Source: DASXKD01 sp963707905 (lineage in GTDB: Bacteria > Actinomycetota > Actinomycetes > Streptosporangiales > Streptosporangiaceae). Taken from it: 64,000 nt of DNA. The notes beneath the pieces were generated by a model. The model made no database searches. It was not told the origin of the DNA and saw only the letters and a program-made list of their open reading frames with translations. Shown one piece after another: positions 51,397 through 58,682 of the stretch. The stretch covers positions 1 to 64,000 of the forward strand of contig CAVPSA010000035.1 in assembly GCA_963707905.1 (NCBI GenBank), in the 5' to 3' direction. Each line of letters starts with the position of its first letter. The first letter of the stretch is position 1. The translations under genes and the position numbers were made by a program.

Positions 51397-52376
51397 TGCA
51401 GCGCCCCCTGCTTGATGGATGCCCGGACGTAGCCGACCGTGATGAGCAGCAGGATGAAGGTGAGCACCAGCGCCAGCGCGCCGCCCAGGCCGTAGCTCGG
51501 CGGTGTCGAGAAGGCCCGCTGGTAGACGTAGATGCCGAGGTTGTACTCATCCAGGTTGGCGCCGGAACCGGTGAGGATGTAGAGCTGGGTGAACACCCCG
51601 AAGTCCCAGATCACCGACAGCAGCAACAGCACCAGGAAGATCGGTTTGAGCAGCGGGTAGGTGATCTTCCAGAACGCCCGCCACGGGGTGGCGCCGTCCA
51701 CCCGCGCGGCTTCGTGCAGTTCGGCGGGCACGGTCCTGAGCCCGGCAAGCACGCTGACCGCGATGAACGGGAAGCCCTGCCAGACGAGCAGCAGGGTGGC
51801 CACGGTGTAGACCGGCAGTGCGGACGACAGCCAGTTGAAGCCGGCCCAGGTCGCCGCGCCACCGCCGAGCCAGCCCGGCAGTTGCGCCAGCGCCCAGTCG
51901 GCCACGCCGCCGTCCGGGTTGAACAGCCAGTAGAAGATCACGGTCGCCGCGACGGTGGGGGTGGCCCAGGCGAGCAGCGTCGTGGTGCTCACGACCACCG
52001 ACATCCGCGGGCCGAGCCGGTTCAGCAGCAGGCCCACGCAGGTGCCGGTGACCAGCGTCAGCGGGACCACGATCGCGGCGAACAGGATGCTGTTGCGCAG
52101 GGACAGCCAGAACTCCGGGTCGTGGAGGACGGCGGTGAAGTTGGCCAGCCCCACCCACTGGGCCGGCGCCACCCCCGCGAGCTGCTCGATGCCGTAATTC
52201 TGGAACGAGAACAGGCCCAGTTGCATCGTCGGCCACACGATGAGCCACCCGACCCCGGCCAGCGCCGGGGCCAGCAGCAGATACGGGGCCAGGTGATTCC
52301 GGCGGACGAACATGCCGGCCCGGACCCGCCACGGCAGGTCATCCTGGCCTGGGCGCGGTGCGCCGAACCCGGTCAC
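51393..52376 (-). CDS. Carbohydrate ABC transporter permease (MalF-type)
   Basis: 327 residues with six predicted helices after a short cytoplasmic N-terminus (LAPYLLLAPALAGVGWLIVW is helix 1). NYGIEQLAGVAPAQWVGLANF precedes the second helix as in CUT1 proteins. The EAA motif reads ELHEAARVDGATPWRAFWKITYPLLKPI. Partner of the MalG-type permease. A 106-nt gap with a strong hairpin separates it from the binding-protein gene upstream. Substrate probably a GlcNAc-containing oligosaccharide, from nagZ context. Confidence 0.93.
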   Translation of the reverse strand: MTGFGAPRPGQDDLPWRVRAGMFVRRNHLAPYLLLAPALAGVGWLIVWPTMQLGLFSFQNYGIEQLAGVAPAQWVGLANFTAVLHDPEFWLSLRNSILFAAIVVPLTLVTGTCVGLLLNRLGPRMSVVVSTTTLLAWATPTVAATVIFYWLFNPDGGVADWALAQLPGWLGGGAATWAGFNWLSSALPVYTVATLLLVWQGFPFIAVSVLAGLRTVPAELHEAARVDGATPWRAFWKITYPLLKPIFLVLLLLSVIWDFGVFTQLYILTGSGANLDEYNLGIYVYQRAFSTPPSYGLGGALALVLTFILLLITVGYVRASIKQGALQ

Positions 52377-52443
52377 TTGCCCAGTGTCGGCATCGGCGGG
52401 CGGTGGCGCAGCCGGCGCGCCGGCCGGCGCCGCTGCGGCCCGG

Positions 52444-52470
52444 CCCCTGGCCGGCTCCGCCGGCCAGGGG
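52444..52470 (-). terminator. Intercistronic hairpin after the binding-protein gene
   Basis: CCCCTGGCCGG / CCGGCCAGGGG, 11-bp perfect arms around loop CTCCG, 13 nt downstream of the binding-protein stop and 68 nt before the permease start. It probably attenuates readthrough or protects the 5' message, giving excess binding protein. Confidence 0.75.
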
Positions 52471-52482
52471 CGGACACCTTCG

Positions 52483-53823
52483 TCACATCTTTCCCGTGTT
52501 GAGCACGTTCTGGAGTGCGGCGTTGGCCTTGTCGACGGTCTGGGTGAAGTTCGCGCCCTGCATCAGGGCCTTCATCATGGTCGGGATGATCGCGTCCGTG
52601 GTGTCGGCGATCCCCCAGTTCTTGGAGTTCAGCGGCGAGATCTGGGTCACGGTGGCCGCCTTCGCGAACCCGGAGAGCAACGGGTTACTGCGGTAGGCGC
52701 CGCCGGTGAGCTGGGAGGTGTACGGCGGGAAGAACCCCTGGGCGTTGGCGAACGACGTGGAGTTGGGGACGCTGTTCATCACCTTGATGAGATCCCAGGA
52801 GGCCGCGGGGTACTTGGTCAGCTTCCAGACGGCGAGGTCGGAACCGCCCGCGAAGGCCGGCGACTGACCGCTGCTCTGGCCGGGAATCGGGAACGAGGCC
52901 CAGTTCGCGCTGTCCACGGCGTTCTTCGGGAACTCCGCCTTGGCCCACGGGCCGTCGATGTACATGTCCAGCTTGCCGAGCGCGAAGTCCTCGTTCGAGC
53001 CACCGGAGGTGGCGCCAGGGGCGCCAAGCTCGGTCTGCCCGATGTAGGTCTTCGGCGACACGCGGCCGGTCAGGTACAGGCCGGCGTAGAACTTGATGCC
53101 AGCCTCCGACTGCGGGCTGTTGAGCTCCGCGACCCACTTGCCACCCTTGTCGACCGCGACCTGGCCACCGGCACCCCAGATGAAGCTGACGATGGCATTG
53201 GTGTAGTTACTCGGCGCACCCAGGCCCCAGGTGCCAGGGAACTTCTTCATCAGCAGCTTGGCGTCGGCCACGAGCTGCGGCCAGCTCGCGGGGGGCGCGC
53301 TGATGCCGGCCTTGGCGAACTGGTCCTTCCGGTACCAGATGCCGCGCACACCGCCGAACCACGGCACCGCGTAGACGGCCGAGCCGACCGTGTCGTTGGC
53401 GAGCATGCCCTTCACCATGTCCGAGCTGGGTGCCCAGGAGTGGATCTGCGGAGCGATGTTGGCGAGCATCCCGAGCGAAGCCTGGGCAGGTGTGTCGGTG
53501 TTGCCAAGCTCGGTGACGTCCGGGCCGTTCTTGCCGCTGCTGAACGCGGTGGTCCAGTCGGTGGCCCGGTTCCCCCACGGGACGAAGACCACCTTGATCT
53601 TGGTCTTGGCATAGGCCGGGTAGGCCTTGTGGAACTGCGTGACGACCCCGTTCATCCAGCTCACCTGCTGCGGCGTGGAGGATCCCATCCGCCACACGGT
53701 GAGCTGGGCAGGCGCCCCCGAGGATGTCGCGGCCGTGCCGCTGCTGCTGGATCCGCAGGCCGCGGCCAGCCCGGTGAGTGCCGTGGCCGCCGAGATGGCG
53801 ACGGCGGCTCGTCTGAGTCTCAC
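52483..53823 (-). CDS. Sugar ABC transporter substrate-binding lipoprotein
   Basis: 446 residues. Lipoprotein signal: RLRRAAVAIS, hydrophobic core, lipobox LAAAC with C23, then Ser/Gly/Thr-rich tether. Solute-binding protein family 1: QLTVWRMGSSTPQQVSWMN, FKAYPAYAK-like helix, YAVPWFGGVRGIWYRKDQF, NGPDVTELGNTDTP and a late hinge (FFPPYTSQLTGGAYRSNPLL). It captures a sugar outside the membrane for the two permeases. First gene of the leftward operon, divergent from a ROK regulator across ~330 nt. Confidence 0.93.
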   Translation of the reverse strand: MRLRRAAVAISAATALTGLAAACGSSSSGTAATSSGAPAQLTVWRMGSSTPQQVSWMNGVVTQFHKAYPAYAKTKIKVVFVPWGNRATDWTTAFSSGKNGPDVTELGNTDTPAQASLGMLANIAPQIHSWAPSSDMVKGMLANDTVGSAVYAVPWFGGVRGIWYRKDQFAKAGISAPPASWPQLVADAKLLMKKFPGTWGLGAPSNYTNAIVSFIWGAGGQVAVDKGGKWVAELNSPQSEAGIKFYAGLYLTGRVSPKTYIGQTELGAPGATSGGSNEDFALGKLDMYIDGPWAKAEFPKNAVDSANWASFPIPGQSSGQSPAFAGGSDLAVWKLTKYPAASWDLIKVMNSVPNSTSFANAQGFFPPYTSQLTGGAYRSNPLLSGFAKAATVTQISPLNSKNWGIADTTDAIIPTMMKALMQGANFTQTVDKANAALQNVLNTGKM

Positions 53824-53959
53824 TGCTTGCTCCCTTCGCGTCGCCGTCGGCGTGCGGCCGGCGGGGCCGGGCTAGAACCGGCGCGCGGCGGGGCGCGCCG
53901 GTGTGCTGGCGCCGCATGACACCAGCTCAGCACCCCTGGGCCCGGGGGTATGCGTAAAC

Positions 53960-53980
53960 TAACAAGAAAGTTTCCTATAA
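53960..53980. promoter_or_regulatory. Candidate ROK operator in divergent promoter
   Basis: AAGAAAGTTTCCT (53964-53976) is an imperfect palindrome with core GAAAGTTTC, inside the AT-rich stretch AACAAGAAAGTTTCCTATAA. It is 143 nt upstream of the binding-protein start. TATAAAATAG just to the right could be a plus-strand -10 region. The 330-nt gap otherwise shows no gene. Confidence 0.5.
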
Positions 53981-54153
53981 AATAGAGCCTCGCGGGCAAC
54001 AGGTTCGTTTCTGTTGCCGGATCGAGACCTAGGGTGCACGGCGCATCGACCGGCCGGGCACCACGGAAAATGCCTGGCGCGAACCGCGGGCCGCACTCTG
54101 GACCATGGGGCCGGGCAGGCAGAAGATGGCCTGGCGGGACAGGGGGAACGACT

Positions 54154-55335
54154 ATGGGACGGCCAGGCACACCGAGCCTGCTTCGGGAGATCAACGACCG
54201 CGCGGCGCTGGAACTCCTGCTCGCCGAGGGACCACTCACCCGGTCACAGGTCGGCGAGGGCACCGGCCTGTCCAAGGTCACCGCCTCGCAGACGCTGACC
54301 CGCCTCGAAGAGCGCGGGCTTGTCGCCGTCACCGGGCAGCAGGCCGGCCTCCGTGGGCCGAGCGCGGCGGTGTACGCGGTCGTCCCCTCCACCGGGATCG
54401 TGGCCGGCCTCGACGTCGCCCCCGAGGCGGTGACCACCGGCGTGGCCGACGTGACGGGCGAGGTGCTGGCCGAGGTGACCGTGGACCCCAATGGCGCGGG
54501 CAACCCGGTCCAGCTGGTCCGCAACGCGGTCGCCGCCGCGTGCCGCGCCGCGCAGATCGAGGCGGCGCAGTTGCGCGCGGTGGTGATCGGCACCGGCGGC
54601 ATGGTGGACCCGCGCACCGGCGACGTGCGGCTGTCGGTGAACCTGCCCGAATGGCACGAGGGCGTGCTGGGCGCGCTGCGCGGGGACCTGCGCCGCCCGG
54701 TGACCATCGAGAACGACGTCAACCTGGCCGCGATGGCCGAGCACGCGCAGGGCGCCGCGCGCGGGGTGGACGACTTCGTGCTGGTCTGGATGGGCGTTGG
54801 CCTCGGGCTGGCGGCCATACTGGGCGGCCGGCTGCACCGCGGGGCCCGCGGCGCTGCCGGTGAGATCGGCTACCTGCCGGTGCCCGGCGTGCCGCTGCCC
54901 GAGGACCTGACCCACCCCGCGGCGGGCGGGTTCCGCTCGCTGGCCGACGGGCGTGAGGTCCGCGCCCTGGCGGAACGCTACGGCTTCGCCGCCCCGGCCA
55001 ACGGTGCGGCGGTCGCGGCAGCGGTGCGCGCCGCGGCGGCCGGCGAATCCGGTGGCGAGGAGTTCCTCGCCGACCTGGCGCGCCGGGTGGCGGTAGGCGT
55101 CGCGGCGATCTCGGTGACCCTGGATCCCGGGCTCGTGGTGCTCGGCGGCGAGGTGGGCCAGGCGGGCGGGACGGCGCTGGCGGACCGGGTGAGCACCGAG
55201 GTCAGCCGGATCTGCCCGGTGCAGCCCGACGTGGTGCCGACGGCGGTGCCCGACGCCCCGGTGCTCCGCGGTGCCCTGCTGGCCGCCGTGGAGCAGGCCC
55301 GGGCGGCCCTGCTGGCCTCGGTCGCCGACGGCTGA
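54154..55335 (+). CDS. ROK family transcriptional regulator
   Basis: 393 residues from ATG 54154, with AGGGGGAA upstream; the longer frame to 54034 is Pro/Gly/Arg filler. N-terminal winged helix: PSLLREINDRAALELLLAEGPLTRSQVGEGTGLSKVTASQTLTRL. The ROK domain follows (GIVAGLDVAPEAVTTGVADVTGEVL, GTGGMVDPRTGDVRL, ENDVNLAAMAEH). The Cys-rich zinc motif of ROK kinases is replaced by RGAAGEIGYLP, so it is a regulator without that zinc site. Divergent from the sugar importer, whose repressor or activator it probably is. Confidence 0.92.
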   Translation: MGRPGTPSLLREINDRAALELLLAEGPLTRSQVGEGTGLSKVTASQTLTRLEERGLVAVTGQQAGLRGPSAAVYAVVPSTGIVAGLDVAPEAVTTGVADVTGEVLAEVTVDPNGAGNPVQLVRNAVAAACRAAQIEAAQLRAVVIGTGGMVDPRTGDVRLSVNLPEWHEGVLGALRGDLRRPVTIENDVNLAAMAEHAQGAARGVDDFVLVWMGVGLGLAAILGGRLHRGARGAAGEIGYLPVPGVPLPEDLTHPAAGGFRSLADGREVRALAERYGFAAPANGAAVAAAVRAAAAGESGGEEFLADLARRVAVGVAAISVTLDPGLVVLGGEVGQAGGTALADRVSTEVSRICPVQPDVVPTAVPDAPVLRGALLAAVEQARAALLASVADG

Positions 55336-55408
55336 CCCGGCTGCTGACCCGGCGGCACCCGCCGCGATATCGCCTGGTGTAGCCAGAACGTCACAATTAC
55401 CGGCTTGC

Positions 55409-55422
55409 GGAAAGCGCTTACC
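55409..55422. promoter_or_regulatory. LacI-operator-like palindrome before FtsX-type operon
   Basis: GGAAAGCGCTTACC, an imperfect palindrome (one mismatch) around the central CG typical of LacI/GalR family operators. It lies 17 nt upstream of the permease start. No LacI gene is in the window. Confidence 0.4.
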
Positions 55423-55439
55423 CGATCCAAGGTGTACTC

Positions 55440-58400
55440 GTGCGCGCGCTCGGTAACCCGCCTGTGCTCGCGCGCATGGCGGCGCACCGGCTGGTGCTCA
55501 CCATGATGGGCCTGACGATTCTGGTTGCCACCGGGCTGGCGGCAGCGCTCGCCGACTTCGGCGGCCAGGGCCTGGACCGCGCGGTGCACCGGGACCTGGC
55601 GGCGGCACAGGGGACCTCGGTGGACGTCAGCGGCGCCCTGACGGCAAGCCAGGAGGCGCCGGGGACCTCCGCGGTGCGGTCCGCCATGCGGTCGGCCTTC
55701 GGCCGCGTGCCGTTCGCGCTCTACGGTGCCACCTGGTCCGGCGCGCTCGACCTGCCGCCCGGCCCGCACGTGGGCAAGACCGTGCCGCAGGTGCAGGCGG
55801 CCGCGCTGGGCGGCCTCCAGGCCCGGGCCACGCTGGTCAGTGGCTCCTGGCCGGGGCCACCGGCAGCGGCCGGGCCGGTGCCGGCCGCGCTGCCAGCGCG
55901 CGCCGCGGGACTGCTGCACGTGGCGACGGGCGACGTGATCACCACGCGGGACGCGCTGTCGGGGAAACCGGTACGGCTGCGGGTGACCGGCATCTACGCA
56001 GCACGCGTCCCGGCGTCCGGCTACTGGGGGCTGGACCTGATCGGGCCGGACGGCCAGATGTCGGCAGGCGGGTTCACCGTCTACGGCCCCCTGGTCGTGA
56101 GCCCGGCGGCGTTCCGGGGCCGCCTCACCAGCGCCGCCACCTCCTGGGCCGTGCTGCCGGACACCACCAGGCTCACCGGGCCCGGCCTGGACCAGGTCGC
56201 CGCGCGGTTGCAGGCAGCCGGGCAGGCGCTGCAGAACCCCGCCGGGCCGCTCGGTGGCCTGCGGGTGACCACCAGCCTGCCCGCGGTACTCCGCGGCGCC
56301 GCCAGCGAACTTGTCGTGGCCCGGTCGCTGATCCTCATCGGGGTACTCGAACTGCTCATCCTCGGCGGCGCGGCGCTCGCCGCCGCGGCCCGGCTGCTGG
56401 CCGACCGGAGCGAGGCCGAACTCAGCCTGCTCGCGTCGCGGGGCGGCGGGCGCTGGCAACTCGCCGCCCGGGGCGTGGTGGAGCCCCTGCTGGTCGCGGC
56501 GGTGGCCGCGGCCGCCGGCGCGGCGGCGGGGGCCCCGCTGGCGCGGCTGCTGTCCCGCACCGGCCCGCTCCACACGGCTGGCCCGCTGATCTCCGGCACC
56601 CCCGCCCCGGTATGGCTGGCCCTGGTGGCGGCCGCGACGGCCGGCACGCTGCTTGCGCTGCTCCCGGCGCTGCGCCCCAGCCTGCCCGGCCTGGCGCGGG
56701 TGCGGCGGGGACGGCGCGCCGCGGTGCCGCAGGTCGCCAGGACCGGCGCCGACGCCGCCCTGATCGCCCTTGCCGTGCTCGCTGTCTGGCAGATCCGCGC
56801 CTACTCCGTGGTCTCCTGGTCACCGCGGGGCACCCTCGGCATCGACCCGGTGCTGGCCGTCGCTCCGGCGCTCGCGCTGGTGGCGGGCACCCTGGTCCTG
56901 CTTCGCCTGCTGCCGTTCGCCGCGCGGACCGCGGACCGGGCCGCCGGGCGGCGGCGCCTGCCCGGTGCCCTGGCCGTGTGGCAGTTCAGCCGCCGCCCGC
57001 TTCGCCAGGCGGGCCCCGCCCTGCTGGTAGTCCTCGCGGTAGCCACCGGAATGCTGGCGCTGTCCCAGCATCAGACCTGGATCCGGTCCGTGCAGGACCA
57101 GGCGGCCTTCCGCGCGGGCGCGCCGGTACGGGTGGACGCCCAGCTTCCCCTCCCGCCCGCGCTGGTGCGGCGCATCGCCACGGCCCCCGGCGTGCGGGCG
57201 GCGATGCCGGTGGCGCGGTTCACCGAGGGTGCGGGCACCCAGGCCCTCGCCGTGGACGCGAGTGAGGGAGCACGCACGGCACTGCTCCAGCCGGGCGCGG
57301 CCGCCGCACCGGCACGGGCGCTGTTCGCGGCCATCTCCGCGGCCGGCCGCCCCGGCCTCGGGCTTCCCGGCCACCCGGGCCGGTTCGTGATCACTGCCAG
57401 CCTGGGACCGGCATCGCTGCGGCTGGGCCGCGCCCCGGTCGCCGTGTCCGTGCAGGGCGCCGACGGCGAGACCAGTACGCTGCCGGCCGGCTCGCTGATG
57501 GCGGACGGGCGGCCGCAGCGGCTCACCGTGGACCTCGGCCGGGGCGGCATATCCGCGGCCCGCCTCGTCGCGATCACCGTGAGCTACCCGATGCCCGCCA
57601 GGCCGGCCGGGCACGAGGCGGTGCTGTCGGTAGCCGCGGTCACCGTGCCGGCCGGGCGCAGCGGGCCGCGCCGCCGGGTCTCTCTGGCAGGCACCGGCCT
57701 TGGCCGGTGGTCGGCCGCCGCCTCGTCGCCCGACCTGACCAGCCTGACGCAAGGCGCCTACTCCCAGGCGATCAAGCCGGTCCTGCCGCGCGCCCGGTCC
57801 TGGCGGCCCGCCGGGGCAGGCGGCCAGGCGCTCACCTTCGCCGCGGGCAGTGGCACCCAGTCCACCCCGGCCTGCCGGGCCCCAGTCCCCGGGCTGGTAA
57901 CGCTGACCGCCCCGGGGCTCGCGCGGCCGGTCATACCTGCGATCGCCACCCGGTCCTACCTGTCGTCGGGGAATCTCACCGTGGGGTCCACCGTGCCGCT
58001 CGCCCTGGACGGCGCCACGGTCAGCGTGCAGATCGTGGCGGCGGTGGCCGCCTTCCCGACCGTCCCGGGAGCGGGCGGGGCGCTGGTGGTAGACCTGGCC
58101 AGCCTCCAGGACGCGCTGGTGGGCATGGGCCAGCAGCCGGTCCCGGTGACAGAGCTGTGGCTGGCGGCGGCCCGCCGCCCGGCGGGCCTGCCCGGCGGGG
58201 CGACCGTCGTCACCCGGGCCGGCCTGGCCGCGAGCCTGCTCAGCGACCCGCTGGCCGCCCTGCCGCAGCAGGGGCTGGTCGGCGTCGCGCTGGCCGCCGC
58301 GATGCTCGCGCTCTGCGGGTTTGCCGTCAGCGTGGCGGCGAGCGTCGCCGAGCGCCGGCCGCAAAGCGCCGTGCTGTCCGCCCTGGGGGTCTCCCGTGCG

Positions 58401-58682
58401 GGCCAGACATGGCAGCTCTGCCTGGAGGAACTCCTGCTGAGCGGCCCCGCGGCCGTGGCCGGCCTGGCGCTTGGCGCGGCGAGTGTGGCGCTGCTGGCAC
58501 CGTCGATGACTGCCGCCGCCGGCGCGGGCAGCCCGATCCCGCCGGTGGTCACCGGCTTCGCCTGGGCGGCCGCGATCCCGCTCACAGTGGTGGTGGCGGT
58601 GCTGCCCGTGCTGATGGCTGCCCTGGCCATGCTGCACCGGCCGGATCCAGCGGCCCAGCTCCGCATGCTGGAGTCGGGATGA
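55440..58682 (+). CDS. FtsX/MacB-like ABC transporter permease (large)
   Basis: 1080 residues from GTG 55440. N-terminal helix (VLTMMGLTILVATGLAAALA), then a long extracytoplasmic domain. FtsX-like three-helix blocks appear at about 300-470 (LILIGVLELLILGGAALAAAARL, LLVAAVAAAAGAAAGAPLA) and at the C-terminus (VGVALAAAMLALCGFAVSVAASV). Duplicated permease of the type that works with an ATPase in lipoprotein, antimicrobial peptide or mechanotransmission ABC systems. Its stop overlaps the next permease start by 4 nt. The large second external region (~540-880) is unusual in length. Substrate unknown. Confidence 0.88.
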   Translation: MRALGNPPVLARMAAHRLVLTMMGLTILVATGLAAALADFGGQGLDRAVHRDLAAAQGTSVDVSGALTASQEAPGTSAVRSAMRSAFGRVPFALYGATWSGALDLPPGPHVGKTVPQVQAAALGGLQARATLVSGSWPGPPAAAGPVPAALPARAAGLLHVATGDVITTRDALSGKPVRLRVTGIYAARVPASGYWGLDLIGPDGQMSAGGFTVYGPLVVSPAAFRGRLTSAATSWAVLPDTTRLTGPGLDQVAARLQAAGQALQNPAGPLGGLRVTTSLPAVLRGAASELVVARSLILIGVLELLILGGAALAAAARLLADRSEAELSLLASRGGGRWQLAARGVVEPLLVAAVAAAAGAAAGAPLARLLSRTGPLHTAGPLISGTPAPVWLALVAAATAGTLLALLPALRPSLPGLARVRRGRRAAVPQVARTGADAALIALAVLAVWQIRAYSVVSWSPRGTLGIDPVLAVAPALALVAGTLVLLRLLPFAARTADRAAGRRRLPGALAVWQFSRRPLRQAGPALLVVLAVATGMLALSQHQTWIRSVQDQAAFRAGAPVRVDAQLPLPPALVRRIATAPGVRAAMPVARFTEGAGTQALAVDASEGARTALLQPGAAAAPARALFAAISAAGRPGLGLPGHPGRFVITASLGPASLRLGRAPVAVSVQGADGETSTLPAGSLMADGRPQRLTVDLGRGGISAARLVAITVSYPMPARPAGHEAVLSVAAVTVPAGRSGPRRRVSLAGTGLGRWSAAASSPDLTSLTQGAYSQAIKPVLPRARSWRPAGAGGQALTFAAGSGTQSTPACRAPVPGLVTLTAPGLARPVIPAIATRSYLSSGNLTVGSTVPLALDGATVSVQIVAAVAAFPTVPGAGGALVVDLASLQDALVGMGQQPVPVTELWLAAARRPAGLPGGATVVTRAGLAASLLSDPLAALPQQGLVGVALAAAMLALCGFAVSVAASVAERRPQSAVLSALGVSRAGQTWQLCLEELLLSGPAAVAGLALGAASVALLAPSMTAAAGAGSPIPPVVTGFAWAAAIPLTVVVAVLPVLMAALAMLHRPDPAAQLRMLESG

